Shown: in pieces, positions 12,598-22,969 of the stretch | Layout: every line of letters starts with the position of its first letter | Numbering within the stretch: the first letter of the stretch is position 1 | NCBI GenBank assembly: GCA_963169105.1 | Contig: OY720639.1 | Coordinates: 49,767,848 to 49,831,847 of the forward strand | DNA from: Ceriagrion tenellum | Taxonomy: Eukaryota > Arthropoda > Insecta > Odonata > Coenagrionidae | DNA length: 64,000 bases | Reading direction: 5' to 3' | The notes under the pieces: generated by a model | Databases searched by the model: none | The model's input: the letters and a program-made list of their open reading frames with translations, nothing else | Told to the model about the DNA's origin: nothing | Program-made: the position numbers and the translations under genes

Positions 12598-12787
12598 AGT
12601 AGGTATAGTGTTAATTTCTTCGGTTGCTTGATTAACATTTGCCCTTTTTAATCTCCACATGGAAGCCTCTTTCGTTCCCTTAAATGTTGAAGTTTTTTTT
12701 TGTTGTCTTTGTGGAAGAGCCCACGACATTGCACCTCAATTAGGAACCAAAATTACTTTAGTAAATACGTCCCAAAATATACATCCT

Positions 12788-12836
12788 TGAGGCGTCTTGT
12801 AGAGTAATATGTAGATGCAGATACACCTCAGCAGAA
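12788..12836 (+). mobile_element. Probable LINE 3' tail remnant
   Basis: The segment around CTTGAGGCGTCTTGTAGAGT followed by ATATGTAGATGCAGATACAC resembles the 3' end of the LINE at 24.8-26.6 kb (GCGATGGCTCGCAGGG...ATGTATGAAAT) and a third copy at 30.6 kb (TTTGAGGTGGCTTGCAGGGC). LINE copies are usually 5'-truncated, so isolated tails are expected. The match is short. Confidence 0.35.
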
Positions 12837-12923
12837 CCCAATCCGTCTGAATGAGAGTCTTTTTTTTAGGCTTAATTACCATTGTTATATTTCTTTTGCT
12901 CAAGAGTGATTAGCTACAATTGA

Positions 12924-13125
12924 ATGAGACGTTTCCACCCCTTATATTCCATACCGCTCGGCGCCCAAGCGATAGACAGTGACTCAGATCATGAGCTGAA
13001 AGGAGTTCTTCACTTATACAAACCACGTTACACACCCCATACTGAGGCACTCATTTCTAAATTTGAAGTGGCGAATGATAATGCGGGCCTTATTTCACTC
13101 GCTGTGGGATACGGAATTAAAAGAT
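12924..13125 (+). CDS. Candidate coding exon ending at a consensus 5' splice site (unidentified)
   Basis: An open frame runs through this interval and meets a strong donor, AGAT|GTAAGTAT, with GT at 13126-13127. The frame closes soon after the donor, at about 13163. Residues in the second half (DSDSDHELKGVLHLYKPRY and onward) are of mixed, non-repetitive composition, unlike the biased frames elsewhere. A stop codon lies directly before the ATG at 12924, so if this is an internal exon its acceptor would lie inside, for example at CAAG|CGATAGACAG or ACAG|TGACTC (about 12970-12985). I do not recognise the protein. It may be an exon of a gene extending beyond view, a transposon remnant, or chance. 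Confidence 0.2.
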
Positions 13126-13131
13126 GTAAGT

Positions 13132-14240
13132 ATATACGATTGTGTGAAGTACGAACTTGGTAAATTAAGTCGATAGATTCATAACTGTGAGAGGCCAATT
13201 TTATTAATACCTCCACGGACTGAGGCCACCAGACAGTAGCACGTATAAAATGTTTACGGTGGTAGAAATTAATGTTACTTCGCTTGCCCTTGGCAACTTC
13301 CGTTATAAATCCACCGCATTAAGCGTGAAGTAAATTACATCGGGTTTAATGAACAATGTGTTGCTCAGTCATAAGGGAATGAATTCGATTAAATGAAATA
13401 TTTTCTTTTACTGACAAAGAAAGGTCTCCCTTCATGGGATTACGATCAAGTCTTTGGCTCACACACTCGATTTTCGCCTTATGCTTTAGGTACGCCGTCG
13501 GACACGGGACTACATTTATCAAGAGCGGTCCTTATAGCTATCCTGCCTCATGCTAGGTACTGAAGCTGTTTCGCCACTTTTCGCCACTAGCCCACAAATG
13601 TTGTACTGAATGTGAACTTAACGTAGTGTGGACTAGTCATACGCTTTCGGTGTTCAAATCATAGATTTCAGCAGATGTATTTTTCTTCTCATAACCTCGA
13701 CCCTATACGTATTCACTTCAAGGAAAATGTTATATTCGTCATCATGGTTAATGCTTGTTAGTTGCATTAGTTGCGTAAAATTTACAGAATTTCACCCAAG
13801 TGAATGAGATATTAGTTTTAACATTAGAACTAAGAATCTCATTTCTGACTTAGGCTTTGCTCTTCAAAACCGTAGCCTTGATTAAATTTGTATCGATGGT
13901 AACTTCTAATCACCATCGGCAGTTATTGCTACGAAGAATAGTTTGGTTTAGCACTCCTGATTGCTTCATTCCTACTAAAGCCCTTGTTCTGATGTCTTTC
14001 ATAATTCACCAGTTTTATTCCATTCGTGGTCTCCTTCTGTAACTCTTCCAAGTCACATTTTCTTCTAAAATTGTTTTCAATTCAGTCACAAATTTCAAAA
14101 CCCGGCGAGAAGGAGAGCGAAGAAGAATGTTTGCGGGCATGGGATACAACTCGGATTTTTTATGCATGTTCTATAAAACGTAAAAAAAGAGAATTAAAAA
14201 GTAGAACCGATAAATTATTTAAGCTACAGAACGACGACTA
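13132..14240. other. Non-coding DNA, no gene seen
   Basis: Unique-looking AT-rich DNA. A small internal duplication of TTTCGCCACT occurs at about 13569-13587. The short frames have no recognisable content. Confidence 0.5.
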
Positions 14241-14900
14241 AAACAAAAAAAATGATGGATAGCGCTGATCTCGCAAAAGACTCGCGTTCTCCACCGTGCG
14301 GCATCGAAATCGTCAGTTCCGAGTGCAGGCGATTAAAATCGGCGGAGCGGATAATAAATTTTGACGGGCGAAAGAAATTAAACTTAGCCGCGCAATGATG
14401 CTGGTGAGACATTTCAATTTGTTTGAAAAAGGAGGAGAGAGAGAGGCATAGCCGTGGCGGCCGAAACCTTGGCCTTGGGAAATGCAGACGGGCCAGACTC
14501 GTTCAAGACGCTCCGGCGCGGGACGGCCGACCTAACAACTGACCGTCGTGTCCAAGAGTTACCCTCCCCTTCTCCCCGCCGATGCAAGGCCAAGAACCCC
14601 TCCATTTCATCTCGTGATGTGCGGGGGAGGCGAGAGATAGACCTTTGATGGTCGTGGGGTGGGACGGGTAAGGCGAGGGCGTGGGTTGGGCTGGGCATGA
14701 AGACCGATGATCATCGTTCCTTACCTCTCTCTCTTTCTCCTCCTCCCTCGAAACGATTACGGAGGAATGCCGATCCTAATCTCTCCCACGACCTTCTCTT
14801 TTTGATGCGGTACGCGCGGGCCATACTCGAACCAGTTCTCCGGAGCCGAATCAAATACGTTTTGGCCCAAGAAAGCCGAGTGGTTCGAACAGCTTGATTT
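14241..14900. promoter_or_regulatory. CpG-rich island, possible regulatory DNA
   Basis: CpG frequency jumps here compared with the flanks: CTCGCAAAAGACTCGCG, GGCGGAGCGG, AGCCGCGCAATGATG, CTCCGGCGCGGGACGGCCG. From about 14440 the strand bias also changes repeatedly between purine-rich and pyrimidine-rich. Overlapping antiparallel open frames (14414-14698 minus, 14454-14648 plus) are arginine/serine/proline-rich and match nothing. A promoter or enhancer is possible; without conservation or transcript data it remains a compositional call. Confidence 0.3.
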
Positions 14901-15715
14901 TCGTCCGAGTGATTCCATTTAAATCGGATCTAAACCTCGGACCAATGTTCGGAATTTGATCAACGGAAACTCAGCCGTTTGAATGCAGGGAAAACCAACT
15001 TTATCCCGTTGAGCACTACACCTCCAACTGGAGAGCTCGAGAGATTTTAGAGCTAGCTGGAGAGATTCTAGTATGAGGAAAGATCTAATACATGCAGAAA
15101 TGCTAGCGATGTTGCTTGTTACACCTTTCAACTGACCGACCTAAAGGAGAAGAGAATCTAGCCGATAACATCTTTCCTCGATTCCATCTTCTTATCTGCT
15201 TTCACGATGTACATTATTGCTCAGTAAAGGTTATGTGTACCTCAGTTTTTGTTTAATCTCGGATGGTTCAATATAAGAAGGTTTACAGTTTAGTGCTGTA
15301 CTAGGTTACATTATCGGTACTTGCACGTAATACGTCGTATGTAGAGAACGAATTGTTTTGAGATAAGGAAAAAGAGCACAATTTAGTTCAAGTGTGTCTT
15401 GTAAGATTTGCCAAAAATTGTTTTTTCTTTTGGGTGAAAAGTGGAACAAAGGAGGACATTAAGTTAATGCTGACAATTTTAGGCATTTAACGGTATGCTT
15501 AATACCTCGTCCCTAATCAACATTTCTCATCCCTAAGCAAAATCAGGGTCTCATCACATCTTATAATACCTTTCATTTCTTTTCCGTGCCTTCTCCCATT
15601 GCCAATCACATCATTGAGCATAACTTTGTTTTTCGTCGTCTCTTTCCATAAACCATAAAGCATCTGAAATAATTACGCGCATCTAACATATCTAAACAAA
15701 GTAGCTTAGAAATTC
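14901..15715. other. Non-coding DNA, no gene seen
   Basis: An AGAGATTxTAG-like word is duplicated at about 15038-15072 (GAGAGATTTTAGAGCTAG and GAGAGATTCTAGTATG). Nothing else is recognisable. Confidence 0.5.
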
Positions 15716-16075
15716 AAACATGGTGGGTGTATTTTTTGAAGAAATTGCCATGAGAAAAATTCGGCCTGGACCGGTAATTAAACCACGGACCTTTGGTTTG
15801 CCGGACCAATGCGCAGAACATTACGCTATCCAGGCTTCCTAATTCTCATGGAAATATTGGTGGATACAAGGCAACTAGATCTTAGGCCCTTGCGGTCCAT
15901 CTAAGATGGCAACGCAAGGGAGAGGAGGACTTCAAAGAAGCCACAACCAAGAGACAGTATACTTCACCAGCACTTATGCCGTGCTTAGCCATTTGAAATT
16001 CAAACATGGCGGGTGAATTTTTGAAACATTTGCCATGAGAAAAATTCGGCGTGGACGGGAATCGAACCACTTCAA
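15716..16075 (-). mobile_element. Two tandem tRNA-derived SINE copies (minus strand)
   Basis: Two blocks of about 65 bp in direct orientation, at 15716-15780 and 15998-16062, share AAACATGG[T/C]GGGTG, a TTTTTGAA run, TTGCCATGAGAAAAATTCGG and TGGAC[C/G]GG. Read on the minus strand, each starts with a tRNA-like B box: GTGGTTCGATTCCCGTCC in the 3' copy and GTGGTTTAATTACCGGTCC in the other. An A-box-like AGCCTGGATAGCGTAATG lies upstream of the second B box. Between the heads lies a SINE body of about 220 bp. The arrangement (head, shared block, body, head, shared block) fits a SINE inserted beside, or duplicated with, another of the same family. A minus-strand open frame at 15882-16070 lies inside it and is not a gene. 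Confidence 0.6.
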
Positions 16076-16434
16076 AAATAGCTTAGAACTATGGAATGCA
16101 ATGAATAGTCGAGTTTACAACTAATTTGGGCACTGTAACTTTTTGACGAGAGCATACTAATTTCCCTCTCGTAAATTTCGTCCTCAGTAAATTCTGCCTC
16201 GGTCAACGAATATTTTGTATAATTGTCTTTATAATTGCAGTATTCAGATGGCGCCCTTAATTTGGGTGATCACCAAAGTTCTTGCTTTCATATTATCATT
16301 GCAATTCCATTCAAGGTGATTTAGAATAGTTATAACACTATGCAGACGATAAATGCATGGGAATTGAAGGAGTTACTCATTCTATAGCTCTTGATTTGAG
16401 GATTTAAATTAAACGGTAACAACTGAACATTTAA

Positions 16435-16742
16435 CCCTTTGACTGCGCAAATAATCTGAAATACAGCTCTCCCCAGGCGCAATTTTTTTCCTAAATTTAT
16501 CAGTAATTTTATTAATTTTCACTTTATATTCAGGGGAAAAATTGTTTAAATAATTTATAATGAGTCATTGTCATCTGATTTTCCTTATAAATAAGAATTG
16601 ATTGATAGTTTTTACTAAAAGACGAATTTTTAGCTTTCAAAATATATGGTGTTTGGTAGTAGAACCATACTTCAAATCGCCAAGAGACGATGCAGCAGTC
16701 TGCTACGGCGATCGCTTATAGACGATAGGAGCAGTCAAAGCG
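16435..16742. mobile_element. piggyBac-type MITE with TTAA target sites
   Basis: The left end reads TTAA|CCCTTTGACTGCGC and the right end GGAGCAGTCAAAGCG|TTAA, so 13-15 bp terminal inverted repeats (one or two mismatches) are bounded by the tetranucleotide TTAA (16431-16434 and 16743-16746). TTAA duplication and a CCC-start repeat are the signature of piggyBac transposons. At 308 bp with no transposase frame, this is a non-autonomous copy that would have depended on a transposase elsewhere. Its interior is AT-rich apart from a GCAGTCTGCTACGGCGATCG stretch near the right end. No empty-site allele is visible here, so the call rests on the ends. Confidence 0.8.
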
Positions 16743-16746
16743 TTAA

Positions 16747-18649
16747 AAACGTTTCCTCGTGCACATTTTGACTAAATATGAACACCAAAGAGTAGATGTA
16801 TCCAGCTTCATGCTTCAATACAGTAATCATCATCTCGCATGAATAATGGTCAAGTCGTAGCATAAATATGTTCATATAATGCGATAAGTCTCGTTACCGA
16901 TTTTCATACTTACTCTTCATCTAACAAATAATGTCTGTTATGATTAAGAAAGGCCCAATGGTTAAGTGATCGCCGTTATAATGGCGATAAAGCACGAATA
17001 CACTGCAGCCAGCTGAGGGTCTGCTATAATTGATATACCAAAGGACTGCAGTCTGCCGTTGTCGGAAGTGGCAATCAGACTGCGTGAGCACGAATATTTT
17101 TATTTTAAGGTTTACCCACATTTTAAATTATCTCTATCTAAAATTTCTCGAGCCTTTTTCTCAACCTAGATGTCAAAATGTGTATTTCCTGGAATTAAGA
17201 GTAGGTAGGATACAAAGAAATGAAACGATAACAGATTTCCGAGATGAGTAATTTAAAGCTTGTAGTTTTCAATTATATAGGTCCTAGCATAACATTTTTC
17301 ATTTTCCCACACTTTTCTTAGCGCTTTTTTCGGAAGTTTTAATCATATTTCCGTACTAGGTGTTCTTAAAGGTTATTTCTAGCCGTCCGCTAAATCACTA
17401 AATCTGCAATTCACTGTAAAGTTATCTTTCGTCTGAATTTCACATTATTTCAGTTTTCATACTCCAACCATAATTAAATCTCATTGTAAAAGCTCTCCAA
17501 CACATCAACTTTGGAAAGATATCATTATTTAATTTGAAAAAGTGATTTGCATCATATTGCTGGCGAATGGGGGAAAATTTTCTCCACCATGCGTTCATTT
17601 CTTTAGGAGCCTACAAAGACTATTTGATTATAAATTAAACGTTAAATTTATATTTTTCAAAAAATATTAAATGCAAAATTTTTGACACTTCATTACGGTG
17701 TTTGTGAAATTCAACCTGATAATGATGCCAGCAGTCCATTTACTGTCAATTCCTGTCTTAGTCGTATTTAAAACTATGAACAAGCTGAAAGCCTTAACCA
17801 AGTTTCGTATTTCTTCTTTTATTTTAGCATCCATTTTTTTCATATTCTACAGCTGAATAGTTGTATTACATTCCTTATACATCTGTGTACAACATGAAAT
17901 AAATCACCTTTTATCCGATGATTGTTGCCTAGAAACACAACTATTAACGCTTCTTTAACTGAGCGATCGGTGATATGCAGATACAGTCTACCAGAACACT
18001 AACCGACATAAATTGACTATATTATAAAGATTGTAAACATGAAAACAAGATCTTGATGATAACAAAATGTCAAAGTCTTCTCTGATGTACAAATTGTCGT
18101 GAAGGCTTTCCTTAAAGTATTATTATTGAGCTAATCGTAATTTCATTTTTTGGTCGCATGTTATAAACTATTATCTGGAAATATATACATCCACGTACCC
18201 ATATCACCGCTGTCAAATTTAGATCAGTAGTATGTAGATTCATACGTGAGGAATGCTCCTCCATCCCAAATAAATGAAGAAAAAACTCAATGAAGGACCT
18301 CTAAGGTCTGGCAAAATCAACTTTCGGCAGAAAAAGGCTAATCGTGCTAGTCGGTGCAAGAGTGAAATTTATTTGTTAATCCTTCATTATCTTTTGCAAA
18401 TGTATCAATTACTTAAATACAACGATTACTCCCCCCCTTAATATCCATTTAAAACTCCTTTCACCTCACAATCGGTTGCACGCAGATGAACAGGAGTAAC
18501 ATACGGCTCAATAAGGGAACGACGGGGTGGAAAACGATTCAAATTAAGGACCAAAATAAAAAGTAAATGAAAAAATAAATGGCATTATCCTCTTTGGGAA
18601 AAAAGATAGGCAAATCGTGCAGGTCGTCCTCCCTTTAAAAGGAGGCTAA
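16747..18649. other. AT-rich non-coding DNA, no gene seen
   Basis: A small stem-loop, ATCGCC-GTTATAAT-GGCGAT, lies near 16968-16987. Nothing else stands out, and no domain-bearing frame is present. Confidence 0.5.
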
Positions 18650-19240
18650 TACTAGGAAAGGGTGGGGGAAGACCTGTTGGAATCCATCTCTCCACCATAC
18701 GCCTCCTTTAAAACGCCCATTCCCTCTGCGCAGACTAACTCACCCTAGCGGCCCACATCCGTCCCACAAGAGTCTCGTCCCCGCTGCACACGGAATGGAC
18801 GCATAAATATAGCAGAAAGACGGGTCGCTGGAGATCTTCCGCTTTTTTTATTCCCTAATACGTCCCTTGCGCTCTTGATACATTACCGCGTCTCCCGTCC
18901 GCCCGACGTGGAAGAGAGGCGATGCACCAGACACACAAAACGGCATCCGACTGCTCCCGCTGCTGCAGTGGAGACCCGCCGTGGCTGTATACGGGGCGAC
19001 CCAACTCTTTTTGACGCCCCATTGTGGCCGTGTCGTGTGATTGCTTGCGTAATCCCTTTTAATGGCGACCCCGGGGGACACCGCAAATCTGTGCCCGCGG
19101 CATCATATGCGGCGTCGCGCATAAAATTTGCCGGGGCGTCTGTGGAAGTGCCGGGCGGCGGGCGAAAGTCGCGAAATAGTGGTGGACTCAAACTGAGGGT
19201 GCCAACATTTCCGGAGTCTCGGGAGACTCCCAGCATTCGA
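18650..19240. promoter_or_regulatory. Strong CpG-rich island, candidate promoter or enhancer
   Basis: This is among the most CpG-dense segments of the window: CCGTCCGCCCGACGTGG, GGCGACCCCGGGGGACACCG, GCCCGCGGCATCATATGCGG, GCGTCGCGCATAAAATTTGCC, GCCGGGCGGCGGGCGAAAGTCGCG. TATA-like words (CATAAATATAG at about 18803, GCATAAAATT at about 19119) lie inside. Two 134-codon frames overlap antiparallel over almost the same bases, which is expected where stop codons are scarce in GC-rich DNA, so neither is called. Several GCCAT/ATGGC words recur, as in insect Pho-bound elements, but these are too short to be diagnostic. Confidence 0.35.
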
Positions 19241-19569
19241 TGTCGATTTTTTATAAAAATATCTCCCTTCGGATTGTAATTCATCAATTATACGACAAGG
19301 GGATGAAAACAAGATCGTTTGTAGAAGAATACACTTTCGTTTACTGCGTTTTGTGGCTTGAATATTTCCCAGTCATGACTGCACACTTTAATGCAGTCAG
19401 ATGGGATTACTTATCTCCTAAAGTGGATAAATATAACAAAACACTTTTATTGCCCACGAAAGGTAGGGAGTGAATTTATTACGTAAGATGGAGCAGGTCA
19501 TATGATATGAGGATCGCACCACCATCGGCCTAATTTCTCTCATTTTGTTGCTATAATTATGCTTCTATG

Positions 19570-19975
19570 ACGAACTTAGGAAGCACTTTATTGAAACATG
19601 TATTTGAAGCATTGTCCTATATGATAGTGGAGCCTGGAGAAGAAGAGCAGCAGAGCAAAGGGATAGGATGCAATGTAGATATGGTGTTATCAATGAACGG
19701 TGGCTACCAAATGGAAGAAATTACGAAAGACAAGAATTGGACGGAAAAGAAGTATTATTAGTGGGGAAAAAACAATCGGACTCACTTTGCCATATAACAG
19801 CCGATTGAAGACAATATTTGCGGGAGGAATACATGGAAAAAAATACAGAGGAAGACGTATACATCAAGCAAAATATAAAGGACGTCAAAGAGAAAAATTA
19901 TAGAACGAATCAATTGGTGGAGGGGAGAGAGTACAGGAAAGCTGCTGCAAACCAGTCTTCAGATAGATGACTACT
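19570..19975 (+). pseudogene. LINE ORF2 C-terminal fragment, frameshifted
   Basis: This is the 3' end of a non-LTR retrotransposon reverse-transcriptase polyprotein. Pieces typical of the region after the RT domain appear in order but in different frames: an IWCYQ-like motif (canonical MWCYRRML) near 19683, RLKTIFAGGIHGKKYRGRR at about 19800-19857 (canonical I-EGKI-GKR-RGR), then, one base out of frame, YIKQNIKDVKEKNYR and REYRKAAANQSSDR at about 19859-19970 (canonical Y..MK.LA.DRE.WR.A). Stop codons and at least one frameshift make it non-functional. It is 5'-truncated, as most LINE copies are. The clade cannot be fixed from this part. The short ATG-started frames at 19567-19761 and 19700-19903 are pieces of it. 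Confidence 0.7.
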
Positions 19976-22176
19976 GATTACTATTTAACCATAACGATTA
20001 ACGTATTGTTTTCCAATATGATGGCTCGTGTGTATGTTACATCCTCTTAATTTATATGCTCTAGGTCTTCCAATTCTACGTTAATGCTTAGTGTCATAAT
20101 TCTTGCCAAGTAATCTCATTATGTACTATCTTAGTCTCGAAGCATTGGGAAATATTATAGATATAGAAGGAAATATCATTGCGTTGTCTGATGATTTCTC
20201 GAAGTCAATCGGAAACATTGCGTAGAATCGTTTGAATTTCGAAGGCGAAATTATGGTACTATATAGTGAGGAGTGCGCGTGCGCATGGTTGTTGCGACCA
20301 CGCTTTTGACATAAAAACATAATACACCGTGTGTTTTGACTCTTTGAACAGAAGACTTCCGGAATCAATCTTTCAGGAGTTGGCAACCCTAGCTGGAGAG
20401 GATGAGAATGGGTTTCCCCGACGTCCCTGACGCACGAACTCGGTGGAAATGCATCACCCAACAGTCAAAAACGGGCCGGCTTGCTATATTTTTCATCGTT
20501 TGTAGTGTTGTTCCGAGTGTCGGTTTGATGTCGGAGCTGCTTGTTCTACGGTCACTGCAGAAGAGAGTCAATTGCTCGGAAAACGAATTGGCAAACGAAA
20601 CCTATTATAACAACCACCGCACGATGCTGTTTGTTTCACTGTTGTGACGGCATGTCCCAGATCGTGCTTCAAGCACTCCCAAAACGAGACCATCTATTAC
20701 CACTCTAGGCTAACGGGGAAGCTGGATAGGTCCATCTGGACCATTAATTTCCACAAAAATGGCAATTTGCATAATTACAGCATTTTAAACGAGCCATGTT
20801 ATAAGTCGGAGGATTCATGGGCAAGACGCAACTAAGAATGTCCACATTTGGCTCATAGGAGTGTATTTCATTGGTTATTTATCTCCCAGAACAGATGAAA
20901 ATTTTTTCTCATCATTTGTCACGAGGAATGGAGGGAAGTGAAAGTTACCGCCCTGAGGTTAATTATGAGTAATGTACTCCCTCCCTTTGGACAAGTTTTT
21001 TCTGGCATTGTTAATGAGACGTATACCGATACAAATGAAGAATGAGCTAATTGGAAACCCTTGAAATATCTATGTACTATTGAAGTCACGATTAATTTAT
21101 TTATGAATTGCAAAATGACGTTAGAGTAACTCCTTCGTTAAATAATGACATTAATTGTAAAATAGTGTTCATCATATAATGAAATTTAATCCAACATGCA
21201 TATATAATATTCAAAGAGACATTATTATCCAGATCTAGTACATCTTGAAGCCTCTGCGGCGTATTCATGTCATCACCTGCCATTTATTTCTTAAACTCCA
21301 GTATAACTACTGATTCATCTTGCTTCATTATCAGTTTTATAGTAGAAAATCAAAACTATGCATGAGTTCAGAAATGCAAAAATATGTATGAATCTCTCCG
21401 TAACTTTTCACGATTTTCTCCGCGATTTCAGGCCATGGTGTGTCAAATTTTCGAGACCATGAAAAACTTTATAAACATTATCCAGATCAGATTTATTTGT
21501 GCAATATTACTCTTCCACAATCAAAATCATCCTTTAGGCTTGAGCGAAAATGACTCATTTCGTCCTAAACGGCACGACCCGTGTGTTATTTTAGAGTGAC
21601 TCTTTCTCTGGTTCACTTGAGTTTAATATAGTGTTATTCCTCCGGAGAACTCTTCGGTAGTCCGAATCCTGTGTTTTAGTTTTGATTCTAAAATATAATT
21701 TTTTTCAACGTCAAGTAGCCTGTGGCCAGCCATGAATCTTGTCGAATGGAGTGAATAGTGACTCCTGGAACTGAATTGCCTCAAGAGAGCAAAACTAGCA
21801 AGTACGAGCGTACTCCGTTTAATCATCTCAGTAGTAATGCAAGCTAAGGATGGGTACTTCGGGACGTATATGAGGACATTTGAGCTGAATACGAAATGCA
21901 TGGGTACTAAAATGGAATCCTCCACTTCATAGGCAAGTCTTGTGCACGGTAGGAGTGCATGGGCCAATGCCAAGCTTTACATATCAATCGCCAGCTGTAC
22001 ACGGAGTAATCAGTAAAATGACTCGATGCGGTAAGTTCTACAATTTTCAGTTATAATTCTAATATACCTAACATCTTCCTTTTTACACCATTTTACGCAA
22101 ATTCCATCATGATTATGATTTATGTCGGATTTAGCCGTAAGTGAGGTATTCTGAAGCATCAAAATATGGTAAAATC
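19976..22176. other. Non-coding DNA, no gene seen
   Basis: A GTTGGCAACCCTAGCTGG word at about 20380 resembles words common in arthropod repeats. Frames at 20126-20461 (minus) and 20402-20647 (plus) overlap antiparallel and match no family. The minus-strand frame at 21623-21973 (116 codons) is also unrecognised. Confidence 0.45.
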
Positions 22177-22438
22177 ATATATGAGGACCCCAGAAGTCAA
22201 GGGGTCTAAGTGACATTTTTGAAAAAAAAATAAGTTAGGTACAGGAATGGGATGTGAAAATATTAATCTTTTAGGTGGTAAAGGGATCGAAGTGATTTTC
22301 TTGACAGGTGCTGCTATCTAGGGTAATGCCTTTTAACTACTTAGTGGGTTGTACCAAAAATTTTCAACTTTGACTTAAGTTTTCTCTAAACAATAGTTTT
22401 GTTACTTAGACCCCTTGACTTCTGGAGTCCTCGTATAT
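22177..22438. mobile_element. MITE with 38-bp terminal inverted repeats
   Basis: The left end (22177-22214) reads ATATATGAGGACCCCAGAAG then TCAAGGGGTCTAAGTGAC. The right end (22401-22438) is its reverse complement with three differences. The repeats begin in alternating TA, so a TA target duplication as in Tc1/mariner elements is plausible but ambiguous. The 262 bp interior has no coding frame. A weaker internal echo (GGGATCGAAGTGATTTTCTTGAC) suggests the ends carry subterminal repeats. I do not recognise the family. Confidence 0.75.
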
Positions 22439-22565
22439 TATTTCTCAAAGGTGTTTTTTTGTCACAACTGCCATAACTTCCATAATTCTTAATCAAACAT
22501 AATGATTCAAACATCGTTTTTAAACTTATATTCCCCGCTATTGACGAAAAATAGACAAATGGTTA

Positions 22566-22609
22566 AAAATTAAAGTTTTTGTACAAAATTTGAAATTAAA
22601 GTTTTTGTT
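22566..22609 (+). repeat. Short direct repeat
   Basis: AAATTAAAGTTTTTGTAC and AAATTAAAGTTTTTGTTA lie about 27 bp apart within AT-rich DNA upstream of the Helitron-like end. Confidence 0.5.
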
Positions 22610-22833
22610 AAAATATGATCCAAAATTAACAGGACCATCTGTTGACAATATAATCAACTAATATGTTGGCTATGGTTACGTGCTTAAAAGACTGTAGGAG
22701 GCGCCATCTATTAACACATCGTTTAGTTAGATTGTTTACATTCTACATGCAATCAGTGTGACCGTTTACGTTATGTATCTTTAATGCAAACATAAATAAC
22801 ATATAATTGTCCATGGGAAGAAACAGGCAGAAG

Positions 22834-22969
22834 AACAGGAAGAAAGAAGAAAGAAACGGGAAGAAGCTGCATACTGTGCGAAATATTCGACAGGTAGAAC
22901 AACAGGAAGAAGAAGGAAGAAACAGGAAGAAGCCGTATACTGAGTGAAATATTCTCACTGGTCAGCTAG
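22834..22969 (+). mobile_element. Helitron-like 3' end with a 67-bp tandem duplication
   Basis: Two units of about 58 bp with a 67-bp period begin at 22834 and 22901. Each has a purine-rich AACAGGAAGAA run, then GAAGC[T/C]G[C/T]ATACTG and G[C/T]GAAATATTC. The second unit ends in a small hairpin, AGTGA-AATATTC-TCACT (22943-22959), followed 10 bases later by CTAG|T at 22966-22970. A hairpin about 10 nt before a terminal CTRR next to T is the Helitron 3' signature, and Helentron-type elements often carry short tandem repeats near that end. No 5' end or Rep frame is recognised nearby. Confidence 0.4.

Noticed and set aside
18875..19287. Two 134-codon frames on opposite strands
   Set aside because: They are antiparallel over the same CpG-rich DNA with no domains. 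Stop scarcity explains both.
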